A stretch of 64,000 bases of DNA. It comes from Sebastes aleutianus (taxonomy: Eukaryota > Chordata > Actinopteri > Perciformes > Sebastidae). Positions within the stretch are counted from its first letter, which is position 1; each line of letters opens with the position of its first letter. This document shows, piece after piece, positions 1 to 31,300 of the stretch. A model generated the notes under the pieces. That model ran no database searches. It worked only from the letters and a program-made list of their open reading frames with translations, and was not told the origin of the DNA. Where the stretch lies: the NCBI GenBank assembly GCA_916700875.1, contig CAKAKS010000067.1:30232933-30296932 (forward strand). Direction: 5' to 3'. The position numbers were made by a program, and so were the translations under genes.

Positions 1-19712
<19,712 letters not shown>

Positions 19713-20671
19713 AGCCCCAAAACACTCCTCCTCCTCCTCCTCCTCCTCCTCCTCCTCCAAACCCCCTACCCTTCCTCCTCCTCTTCCTCCTCCTCCTCCT
19801 CCTCCACCTCGCCCTCTCCGACTCTCCCTTGCGTTTCTACAGAACTGTCCAGGCTCACTAACAGTTTGTTAACCTCTCTCTCTCTCTCTCTCTCTCTACC
19901 GCTCCATTCTTTCATCCATCCATCCCTCCCTCCCTCTCTGTCTCTTTACCTAACCTGAAGGGTTTAGGAGCTGCGTCCCCATAAATCAACCTACAGTCTT
20001 ACAAGGACAGAGTCAGCTCCACCTGCAGGTTTAGCCTCCAAATTCTGAAGTTTTTTTTTTGTTAGATAAATGGATTTTTATCTTTTTATTTAAAACAAGT
20101 TGTAAAGTGAAGAAATCTATTCTGGCACTTTAATTGACACACTCCTCTTAATTCATGAGGATGTTGTTGGGATATTACAGTACCTCAGAATCATAAGAAA
20201 AGCTGCAGTGTATCTTCAGTAACGACGAGGTTGTGGGTAGAGATTAAACTCTTAACGACTGACTGTATGGAATACAAACCAATGCTCTGTGTTGTGTCTA
20301 TACACACACATCCGTACACGCTTTACAGGAAAACGACGCCGCACGTCGATAGCATGTCGACATGTTTCCACATGTTGAGTTCAGTTTTTCATGCTGTGCC
20401 TGTGTGTATGTGTGTGTGTGTGTATAGGGACGATATAGGTATTCCAGTATGTCAAGTTTGTGTAGGAGCCACATTCGAGTCACTCTGAATCTTCTGTCCA
20501 TAAAAACAAAAGTGCAAATGATGATGTTATTTTGTGCTTCCTTTCCCTGATTTCCGTCATGTGATTTCTCTCTCTGTCTTTGTGTCCTTCTTTGTTGATT
20601 TGTATTTAATGAACACTACAAACTGGTTGTGGCTTAAAAAAAAAAAAGTGTTTTAAATTGTCTGGAGAGAG

Positions 20672-20677
20672 AATAAA
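20672..20677 (+). promoter_or_regulatory. rab2a: Candidate proximal poly(A) signal of rab2a
   Basis: AATAAA lies about 960 bases after the stop codon. It could give a shorter rab2a transcript. Confidence 0.35.
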
Positions 20678-22243
20678 AGACCAAACTGTTGAGTGTGAAA
20701 CTGGATCCTTTTGGGTGGAAGTTAAAGAAACGTTAAGGGATATTGAGAGCAGCGGCCGCCATTATGAAGTTAAGAGGAAAAATAGATTGGAGACTTTTTT
20801 TTTTGTTAACTATATTTATCCGGCACGTTTCTGTGTATATATGGCTCTTTAGGTTTCTGTAGCTTTTTGTTTTTTTTAGCTTGTTTAAAGTGAAGCTTGG
20901 CGTGTTGTTGTTGTGGTATTTCTCTACCAGGGCTGCGGAAAAGACACCTCCGAGCAGCTTCTTTTTTCTTTTTTTTAGCATTTTTAACAATTCTCATTTA
21001 AACCCAACGGCACCGAGCCGCCCTGTAACGTTCGGGGGCCGGTAGTGGTGCCCTTTCTTTTAAATGACAAGTATGAATGATAACAGGCTGTTAACAGGGC
21101 CCGCGTAGAGGCATTGGAAGTCCCTGGTGGAGAACAGACTCCAACCGAAAATGTCAAGGCGTCTCGCTTCTAAGCAAGCAAAACATTTTCCACCATGAAT
21201 TAGCTGGCAGATATATAATGTATACTGTTTAGAGCTTGATCGATGACTGCTGCAATGTTTTTCTTTTGTTTTTTTTGCTTTGAGATCCCCCCCGATGTAA
21301 TACGCACCTTTTTACTGTTCTGATCATATTTTACTACTTCGGTTACTTATCGTTCACCCCTCTCTTCCTCTCATCCCCACCTCTCTTTCTCAGACTGTGT
21401 GGTAACATTCGCTCTGTATTTTTTAATGCCAAATTATTGTGTTTACCTGTGTTTTGTCCACAAAAACAAAAGAAAAGAAGCCCCTATAATCTGTCCTGAA
21501 ATCAGCTGCCTGCCTTAATTCCACCCCCGCCCCCCCCTCCTCTGAGAGAGATTTGGACAGCTGCTAAAAGACATCACCTTTATCTGCAGATAGGCGTTCT
21601 ACCACTAACTAGCTAGTCGACGATGCATTACACATGCAGAGATGCTCACTGTAAAGTCACAGACCTAGTTTGGATTTGAATTGGGGCATTTGAAATGAAT
21701 CCAAACCCACATGTTAACATTTTTTTCTTCCCATCCCCCCCCCTCCCCCTTCATGCGCACACACACCCAGCTTGCATACATGCATATGATGCATACATAT
21801 ATTTCTGTTTATCTAACTTTTATCCTCTCCAGGCTAACTGTATAACTGTAGGGAGTTTTGGGGGTTTCACAGCAGTGCGAGTGAATCCTCTCATTTCTTT
21901 GTTTTTTTTATTCCTAAATATATTCAGACAGTTATTAATCTTATTCCGATGATGATGATTATTCTTTGTAAAGCAAAATGTAGTGTGTATGTGTGCGTGT
22001 GTGTGTGTGTGTGTGTGGACCCAGAGGGGTTACAGGGGGGGAGGATCAAGCCAAACCTGATGCATCTATCTATCTGTCTATCTATGGATCGATCTAGCTA
22101 TCTTTATCTATGTGGCCCTCCTCCTCTCTCCGCTCTTCTTCCTGCCTCTCCTCCTCCTCCTCCCCCCCCTCAACGTTATTTGCTGTGTTTGTTCTTTGGA
22201 AAAAACAAAACTTAAAAAAAAGAAAAAATGAAAATGCTATCAC

Positions 22244-22249
22244 AATAAA
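22244..22249 (+). promoter_or_regulatory. rab2a: Candidate distal poly(A) signal of rab2a
   Basis: A canonical AATAAA is followed within 10 bases by AATAAA-like AT-rich sequence, and the downstream stretch is T/G containing. It is the last such hexamer before plainly intergenic DNA. Confidence 0.5.
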
Positions 22250-22270
22250 CTATAATAAAACATTCTAAAC

Positions 22271-23991
<1,721 letters not shown>

Positions 23992-25612
23992 CAGACGTAG
24001 GCAAAGTTGTTGGTAACGTTCCGTTAAAGAGAGAAAAACCCACAATGGTCACTGAAATAACTTGAAACTGACAAAAGTAATAATAAATAAAAATGTACTG
24101 AAAATTAACTAATGAAAATCAGCTGTTGCTTTTGAATTGTGGTTCAACAGAATCATTTTAAAAAACAAACTGATGAAACTGGCCTAGACAAAAATGATGG
24201 TAGCCCTAGAAAAGATTGAAAATAATTTGACCATAGGGACATATTAAACTAAGGTGTGTCCTGTAATTAGCATCACAGGTGTCTTCAAACTTGTAATCAG
24301 TCAGTCTGCCTATTTAAAGGGTGAAAAGTAGTCACTGTGCTGTTTGGTGTCATGGTGTGTACCACACTGAACATGGACCACAGAAAGCTAAGGAGAGAGT
24401 TGTCTCAGGAGATTAGAAAGAACATTATAGACCTTCATGTTAAAGGTAAAGGCTATAAGACCATCTCCAAGCAGCTTGACGTTCCTGTGACTACAGCTGC
24501 ACATATTATTCAGAAGTTTAAGGTCCATGGGACTGTAGCCAACCTCCCTGGACGTGGCCGCAAGAGGAAAATTGATGACATATTGAAGAGACGGATAATA
24601 CGAATGGTAACCAAAGAGCCCAGAACAACTTCCAAAGAGATTAGAGGTGAACTCCAAGGTCAAGGTACATCAGTGTCAGATCGCACCATCCGTCACTGTT
24701 TGAGCCAAAGTGGACTTAATGGAAGACAACCGAGGAGGACACCAAATCATAAAAAAGCGAGACTGGAATTTTCCAAAATGCATATTGACAAGCCACAAAG
24801 CTTCTGGGAGAATGTCCTTTGGACAGATGAGACAAAACTGGAGCTTTTTGGCAAGTCACATCAGCTCTATGTTCACAGACGAAGAGATGAAGCATCCAAA
24901 GAAAAGAACACTGTACCTAATGTGAAACATGGAGGAGGCTCGGTTATGTTATGGGGCTGCTTTGTTGCATCTGGCACAGGGTGTCTTGAATCTGTGCAGG
25001 GTGCAATGAAATCTCAAGACTATCAAGGCATTCTGGAGCGAAATGTGCTGCCCAGTGTCAGAAAGCTTGGTCTCAGTTGCAGGTCATGGGTCCTCAAACA
25101 GGATAATGACCCAAAACACAGCTAAAAACACCCAAGAATGGCTAAGAACAAAACATTGGACTATTCTGAAGTGGCCTTCTATGAGCCCGGATCTAAATCC
25201 TATTGAACATCTGTGGAAGGAGCTGAAACATGCTGTCTGGAGAAGGCACCCTTCAAACCTGAGACAGCTGGAGCAGTTTGCTCACGAGGAGTGGGCCAAC
25301 ATACCTGTCGACAGGTGCAGAAGTCTCATTGAGAGTTACAGAAATCACTTGATTGCAGTGATTGCCTCAAAAGGTTGTGCAACAAAATATTAAGTTAATG
25401 TTACCATCATTTTTGTCTAGGCCAGTTTCATTAGTTTGTTTTTTTAAATGATTCTGCTGAACCATAATTCAAAAACAATATCTGATTTTCATTAGTTAAT
25501 TTTCAGTGAATTTTTATTTATTATTACTTTTGTCAGTTTCAAGTTATTTCAGTGACCATTGTGGGTTTTTCTCTCTTTAACGGAACGTTACCAACAACTT
25601 TGCCTACGTCTG
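23992..25612 (+). mobile_element. Tc1/mariner transposon, 1,621 bp, 211-bp inverted repeats
   Basis: The left end is CAGACGTAGGCAAAGTTGTT at 23992 and its inverse ends at 25612. The inverted repeats (23992-24202 and 25402-25612) are nearly identical, and a TA lies at each outer edge. Total length, long repeats and one transposase gene are typical of fish Tc1 elements. The close match of the ends and the nearly intact gene suggest a fairly recent insertion. Confidence 0.95.
24373..25393 (+). pseudogene. Tc1-family transposase with one frame break
   Basis: Transposases of this family cut and paste the element at TA sites. From ATG 24373 the frame runs 250 codons to TAA at 25123-25125. The N-terminal paired-like helix-turn-helix spans about residues 1-120, with GRGRKRK as the hook-like linker. 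The DDE core shows WTDETKLELF (D152), QDNDPKH (D244) and, in the second frame, PDLNPIEHLWKELK, giving DD34E spacing. The frame breaks just after NDPKH, where two bases of a CACACA run appear to be missing. The rest continues in another frame to TAA at 25391-25393. No other stop is seen. An earlier in-frame ATG at 24352 is possible. Confidence 0.92.
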
Positions 25613-25639
25613 TATATATATATATATATATATATATAC

Positions 25640-26100
25640 GTGCTTTACAGTCAGATAGAGCCTTTTTGTTAATGCAGTCTAGACTCGTCACATCTGCACT
25701 TTCAACTTCATAATCTCTGATAACATAACTTGGGACTACAGTAAAAGCAGACACGATGTTCACGGTGATGGATTCCCTGAAACTCGAGCGAGTTTCAAGT
25801 CTCTGCATGTTGATTTTCAAAACATAACTGAAATGAGCTGAAACCAGGGGCTGTGTGAGCGGGGGGGGAAATATGTTCAGAAAATCTCTGGAAGAAATAG
25901 AAAAACGTGGGTTGAGTGAGGGGAGAGGTTTAACTCGCTTTAAACTGCCTCATGAGAAATTACAGGCAGTGGTGTGGTGGGAGGATATACGCAGGTATAC
26001 CAAGTACACGCACCTCTTTTTCAAGCCAAAAAGCCATTGGAATATATAGGACTACTTCATCTCTACGGAGGAGTACACCCACCTTTTCAACGACCACTAC
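25640..26100. other. Intergenic, no feature recognised
   Basis: No gene or firm repeat is seen. Confidence 0.45.
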
Positions 26101-26705
26101 ACCAGAGGTTTTCAAACTTTTTGGGGACCCCTTATAGGACCCCCTTTAAGATTAAGCGCTTACGACCATTTGTACTCTTGAAACTATTTGTATTCTAATA
26201 CTTTTCAACCTAAATACTTCAGACCTGTTTGATAGCGATGAACAGAAACACATTTGAATCATGTTAAGATAACATGAGATGACCTTTTATTAGTCCCACA
26301 GCGGGGGGGATTTTGTAATTTTATTGAATGTTAAAACCACTTATAAACCTTTAAACAGAGGGTGTTTTTATTCAAATTGCATTTGGACTCAACTTGACAG
26401 CATTTATAGTCTACATTTCAAGTAATTCATCTTTCAAAAACAGTAGCAAGACAGATATTTAACCAGTCTAAAGCTGACTTTTTGTAATCTTATGCTGTGT
26501 GTCACAATCATATCAGAGTTTCTAACGTGGCTGGGAGTAATGGACACTTGTTTTATTGGCGTAAATGGTCCGCCATCTGTAGATATGTACCTTTTAATGA
26601 TACAGCACAATTTAATAATTTATAAGCTAATTATGTTGCGGACCCTCTGACAGAGTTCCACGGAGCCCTGGCGGGTCCCCGGGCCTCACTTTGAGAATCA
26701 CTGGG
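26101..26705 (+). mobile_element. hAT-like element, about 600 bp
   Basis: The left end is CAGAGGTTTTCAAACTTTTT and the right end is TCACTTTGAGAATCACTG, which are imperfect inverted repeats (ideal form CAGTGGTTCTCAAA). Internal GGACCCC motifs sit near both ends. No reading frame of transposase type. Confidence 0.55.
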
Positions 26706-27255
26706 TTAATGCAATAAACTTTATAAGAAGACTAACGTTTCGATGCCGAGTGCGTCTTCATCAGAGTCCATCACAATGCAACTCGACTTGATTGACGTGA
26801 CTGTATAGATCAGGGTGTGTTATGCTAGTAGCGGTTAATGTAGCCTGCGGCCGCTAGTCTCAAATAGAGATGAGCTACAGAGGTCTGGTGAGCTTTCTAA
26901 CGCTACACCTCCAGATTTATAATTTTCACACTTGTAGTTTTCACACTCAACCGACGCTGACTCAAGTGACATCACTTGAGGGCATTTATCAGATTTCACT
27001 CAGCTCCCTCTGGAGACTCAAAAGGCTTTATACGACTTTGTCACATATGCAGTCGTACTCCCCAACACCTGGAAACACACTTTGATGTGAACAATCAGTG
27101 GAGTTCCCCTTTAAAACAACACTTACATGCACGAAAAAATGTGAAGCTGTCCTTTAATTAAAAGGAAGTGTGTTGCATACAGGGCGATTTCTGGCAGAAA
27201 TGTGTTTTCTTTAGTGTATAATATAATTTATAATAATAATTGATTTATTTTTTCA
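26706..27255. other. Intergenic, mostly unassigned
   Basis: The segment near 26730-26790 (CTAACGTTTCGATGCC, CGTCTTCATCAGAG) and the TTCCCCTTTAA near 27108 look like fish repeat ends. No gene is seen. Confidence 0.4.
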
Positions 27256-27516
27256 TTCATAACTGTATTTATCTAAATATTAGATAAATAAATAGGATGA
27301 TTTTATTCTCGTTAGCTTTCTGAGCGAGATTCCCAGCGGAGAATACTTGGCATATATCGCCCCAAAACGCTTCACCAGAGTTTAATTACAAATGTTTCTA
27401 CACAAAAGTATAAGTAATAGTCTTATATATACTCACATCCAACATTAATGGGTTTATTTATTCTTAACTGTATTTATCTAAATATTAGATAAATAAATAG
27501 GATGATTTTATTCTAT
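27256..27516 (+). repeat. Direct repeat pair, about 204 bp apart
   Basis: AACTGTATTTATCTAAATAT followed by TAGATAAATAAATAGGATGA occurs at about 27263 and about 27467. Each copy holds inverted 10-bp arms (TATTTATCTA and TAGATAAATA) around a 5-base loop. Between them, 27330-27420 resembles the array at 29640-30250 downstream of the chd7 promoter. Confidence 0.8.
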
Positions 27517-27821
27517 ATATATATATATACATATATATATATGTATATATATATATATGTATATATACACACATATATATATACTTATATAATATATATA
27601 TATATATATATATAATATATAATATATTATATATGTATGTATACATATATAATATATATGTATATATGTATATATATATATATATATATACATATATACG
27701 TCTATATATATATGTATATGTATATGTATATATACATATACATATACATATATATATATATATAAACCTCCATATACATATACATATATATATATATATA
27801 TATATATGTATATGTATATAT

Positions 27822-27862
<41 letters not shown>
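27514..27862. repeat. (TA)/(TG) alternating tract next to the chd7 promoter
   Basis: About 350 bp of TATATG, TATACA and TATA units end roughly 35 bp before the CpG-rich segment. Frames read from it are artefacts. Confidence 0.95.
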
Positions 27863-27864
<2 letters not shown>

Positions 27865-27889
27865 ATTTTTTATTTTTTTTATTTTTTTC

Positions 27890-28035
27890 CAATCCCCCCA
27901 TTGAGAACTCTCCCAGAGAGAGCGCGCGTCACACGGGCACGGCGGGGTCAGTGACCGCGCACGCCGCCCTGTCTGTTTATCTCGATGAGATCCTCGGGAG
28001 CGCGCCCCCCCTTGGCCGAGGAAGGTGAGCGAGTG
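27890..28035 (+). promoter_or_regulatory. chd7: CpG-rich proposed chd7 promoter
   Basis: This short island is dense in CpG (GAGCGCGCCCC, CACGGCGGGG, GACCGCGCACGCCGCC) in otherwise AT-rich DNA. It lies upstream of a donor-bearing segment and in the correct orientation for chd7. The start site is not defined by sequence alone. Confidence 0.6.
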
Positions 28036-28370
28036 TCTGGAGGGAGGAACTCTGGAGCAGCGAGAGAGAGCAGAGAGCCGGAGAGCCAGAGAGCAGCAGA
28101 GAGGAGAGGGATCGATCGGATTAAACTCCATTTGAGTGAAATTAACACAAAGGAGGAGAAGAAGAAGAAGCAACGCGCACTAGACGGCGAGGTCGAGCAT
28201 GCGAGACACGCCGAAAGAGAAATGTTTCATGAATAACAAACTTTTTATTTATATTTCAAACGGAAAGAAAAAGGAACAAACAGTGGATTTTTTTTTTTTT
28301 TTTTCAAGCCAAGCGGAGATACTAACCTCGCTGATCTGATAGAAAGACCCGAAGTGACCGAGCTTGTTGG
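27960..28370 (+). other. chd7: Proposed noncoding first exon of chd7
   Basis: The exon is inferred from the CpG island at its 5' side and a strong donor, TTGTTGG|GTAAGC, at 28371. chd7 in mammals also has a noncoding first exon followed by a long first intron, and the start codon here lies in the exon at 56874. The 3' end of this segment is repeated downstream in the 216-bp array. Start is approximate. Confidence 0.5.
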
Positions 28371-31300
28371 GTAAGCTAATAACCTTAATAATGAGTATTT
28401 ATTTTAAAATGTTATCCAGCCGAATTCAACACCAATATGAGGGCTTTATAATACACCACTTATCCTGATTTAAACCCGTTTATATTTTACATAAATACTA
28501 AGTTTTCCATACTTTTTTTTCAAACCAAGCGGAGATACTAAACCTCCACTAACGAGGAGCTGATCTCATACATAAAGCCCCGAAGTGACCGAGCTTATTG
28601 GGTAAGCTAACAACCTTTAAAATGAGTGAATTTAAAATTGTATCCAGCCGAATTCAACACAAATAAGAGGGCTTTATAATACACCACTTATCCTGATTTA
28701 AAACCGTGTATTATCTACCTAAATACTAAGTTTTCCATACTTTTTTCGGAGATACTAAACCTCCATGCACACTCGTTGATCTCATACAAAAAGACCCGAA
28801 GTGACCGAGCTTGTTGGGCAAGCTAACAACCTTTTTGAAAACAATTTTTAAAATGTTATCCAGCCGAATTCAACACAAATAAGAGGGCTTTATAGTGCAC
28901 CACTTATCCTGATTTAAAACGGTTTAAAATCTACCTAAATAATAAGTTTTCCATACTTTTTTCGGAGATACTATACCTCGTTGATCTGATATGAAGCCCC
29001 GAAGTGACCGAGCTTATTAGGTAAGCTAACAACCTTTTTGACAACAATTTTTAAAATGTTATCCAGCCGAATTCAACACAAATAAGAGGGCTTTATAATA
29101 CACCACTTATCCTGATTTAAAACCCTTTATATTATACCTAAATACTAAGTTTCCCATACTTTTTTTCAACGCTTTTAATCCACCACTGTGTGCGGAGTTG
29201 TTCAGCCCGGATGGTGCATCATTTTCATTCACAGAAAGTGTTCAGCTGCTGCTTTATTTAACGTTTTAATCTCCTTTATTCCAGCTGAAAGTCACTGAAG
29301 GTCTAGTAGTGTGTGGTGTAGCTTTGCCATGCTGACATGCTAACAATAGCACGTTTAGCTTTGCATCACATTCAACACACAACACACAACAGTCCGGTGT
29401 AGTTAAGTTGAGGAAAGTGGAAAGAAAAAGCCCTCCAGCACCAACACCAAACACCAAATAACCTCAGAGTCCGTTCAACCCCTTCAACAACTTATTGTTT
29501 TGTTATAATATATAAATATTGGGGACTTTTTTAAAGTGTGTTAGCTCTGTTAGCTAATTGTGTTGGAGCTTCTGTGGGAGACACGAGGTGCGTGTTAGAG
29601 GTGAGTCACTGGCCGACTCAATGAGAGCGGACTGAGGAGAGACTCCCAGCGGACAATACTCGGCTTATATCAGCCAACAAACCTGTAATTCGAGTTTAAT
29701 GAAAACATTTAAACACACAAGTAGAAGAACTAGTTGCATTTCAACTCATTAGTTGTGTTTTAATGGGAAAAGGACAGTGTGGAAGTGTCCGTAGTAGTTG
29801 TATTGGACGGAAGGACAGAGGAGAGATTCCCAGCGGACAATACTCGGCTTATATCGCACCAAAAACCTCTAATTCGAGTTTAATTAAAACGTTTATACAC
29901 TAAACTACAAGTATTAGTTGTATTTTAACTCATTAGTTGTGTTTTAACAGGAAAAGGACAGTGTGGTAGTGTCCGTAGTAGTTTTATTGGACGGAAGGGA
30001 CAGAGAGGAGAGAGGGGGGAGGTGGGGAGGTTAGTGAGGCCAGGCACATACTCGGCTTATATCGCACCAAAAACGATTAATTAGAGTTTAATTAACATGT
30101 TTATACACTAAATTACAAGTAGTAGTTGTAGTTCCACTCATTAGGTGTGTTTGTAACGGGAAAAGGACAGTGTGGAAGTGTCCGTAGTAGTTTTATTGGA
30201 CGGAAGGGACAGTGAGGAGAGGGGGAGGTGAGGGGGTTAGTGAGGCCAGGCGGTCGGTCATTTCAATATTTCGCGTTGTTTCTACCCCATTTTACACTAT
30301 TAAAACTCTATTAAAACGTACTAGAAATACACTTAATGTTGAGTACAGCTTTTTGATATTGATAGGAAAGTGTTTTCTGTTAATACAAGATAATAAAAAA
30401 TGCCGAAATGAAGCGATGAAGTCCGGAACGACGTGCTTAAAAAAAAAAAAGAAAATGCCGCCGTTGTGAGTTTAGCCGTTAGTTAGCCGTTGGTTAGCCG
30501 TTAGTAGCCGTTAGGTAACCGTTGGTAGTGTTAAGGACAGCGAAGTTCCAGTTAGCCTGTTAGCTCCTCGTTAGCCACCAGCTCTCATCTCCATTGTGTG
30601 TGAACGGACCACTTATTAGCCTCTCCACCACCACCACCCGGAGCTAGCTACTAACCTGCTCGGGGCGGTTTGTTGTCGGTCGGTTGAAGAAGAAGAAGAA
30701 GCAGAAGAAGCACAGCTTTTGTGGGGCAAAAGAAAAATGAACTTTCGCTTCACTTGGGGGTTTGTTTGTGATGTTTATTGACCGAAGTTTGGTCACCCTC
30801 TACACGGCTACACTTGTTAGATTTATTGTGGTGGACAAAAAAACACCTGCTTGTGTGTATTCTCACTTAGTTACACATCTTTTCTTTACAATGCGACTTA
30901 AAATGCGACTGTTTCTCCTCCATTATGTGCTGCTCTAATCGGTCAACTTGCATAATGGTCAGCTGCGCGCAACTTCACCATTTAAAAACAACAACAAAGC
31001 AGTGTTTATATCCAACAAAACTTGGGTTTTTATTCTCATATTGTGGGGTTTTAATTCATACATGTGCTGCTTCGTTATTTCTTTCCACCTCCTCCTCCCT
31101 GTCTGCCATAGAGAGAGTCAGGAGCTGCTTTCTGCTACCCCCACCACCTTGTGTCTGTGAGCCAAGATGGCAGCTAGTCATGTTTAGCGGGCCACAGAGG
31201 GAGAGATAAGAGGGCCCCGACCACACATACACACAACAGATGTTCAGCACTATTCTGTCTCTCTCTCTTTCTGTGTCTTTTCTTGTGGTTAAAGTTGAGT

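Larger units (their letters stand above)
19713..22270 (+). other. rab2a: rab2a 3' UTR (inferred extent)
   Basis: Non-coding sequence follows the stop codon. It contains (TCC)n runs at 19726-19758 and 19772-19809, a CT tract near 19877, a degenerate TATC run near 22065-22112 and a short GT run near 22000. AATAAA hexamers occur at 20672-20677 and 22244-22249. The second sits in an A-rich stretch and is the most likely main poly(A) signal, giving a 3' UTR of about 2.5 kb. The extent is inferred; transcript ends would settle it. Confidence 0.6.

Noticed and set aside
27508..28173. 221-residue frame on the - strand over the chd7 promoter
   Set aside because: Most of it is translated TA/TG repeat; the remainder is antisense to the CpG island and has no recognisable domain.
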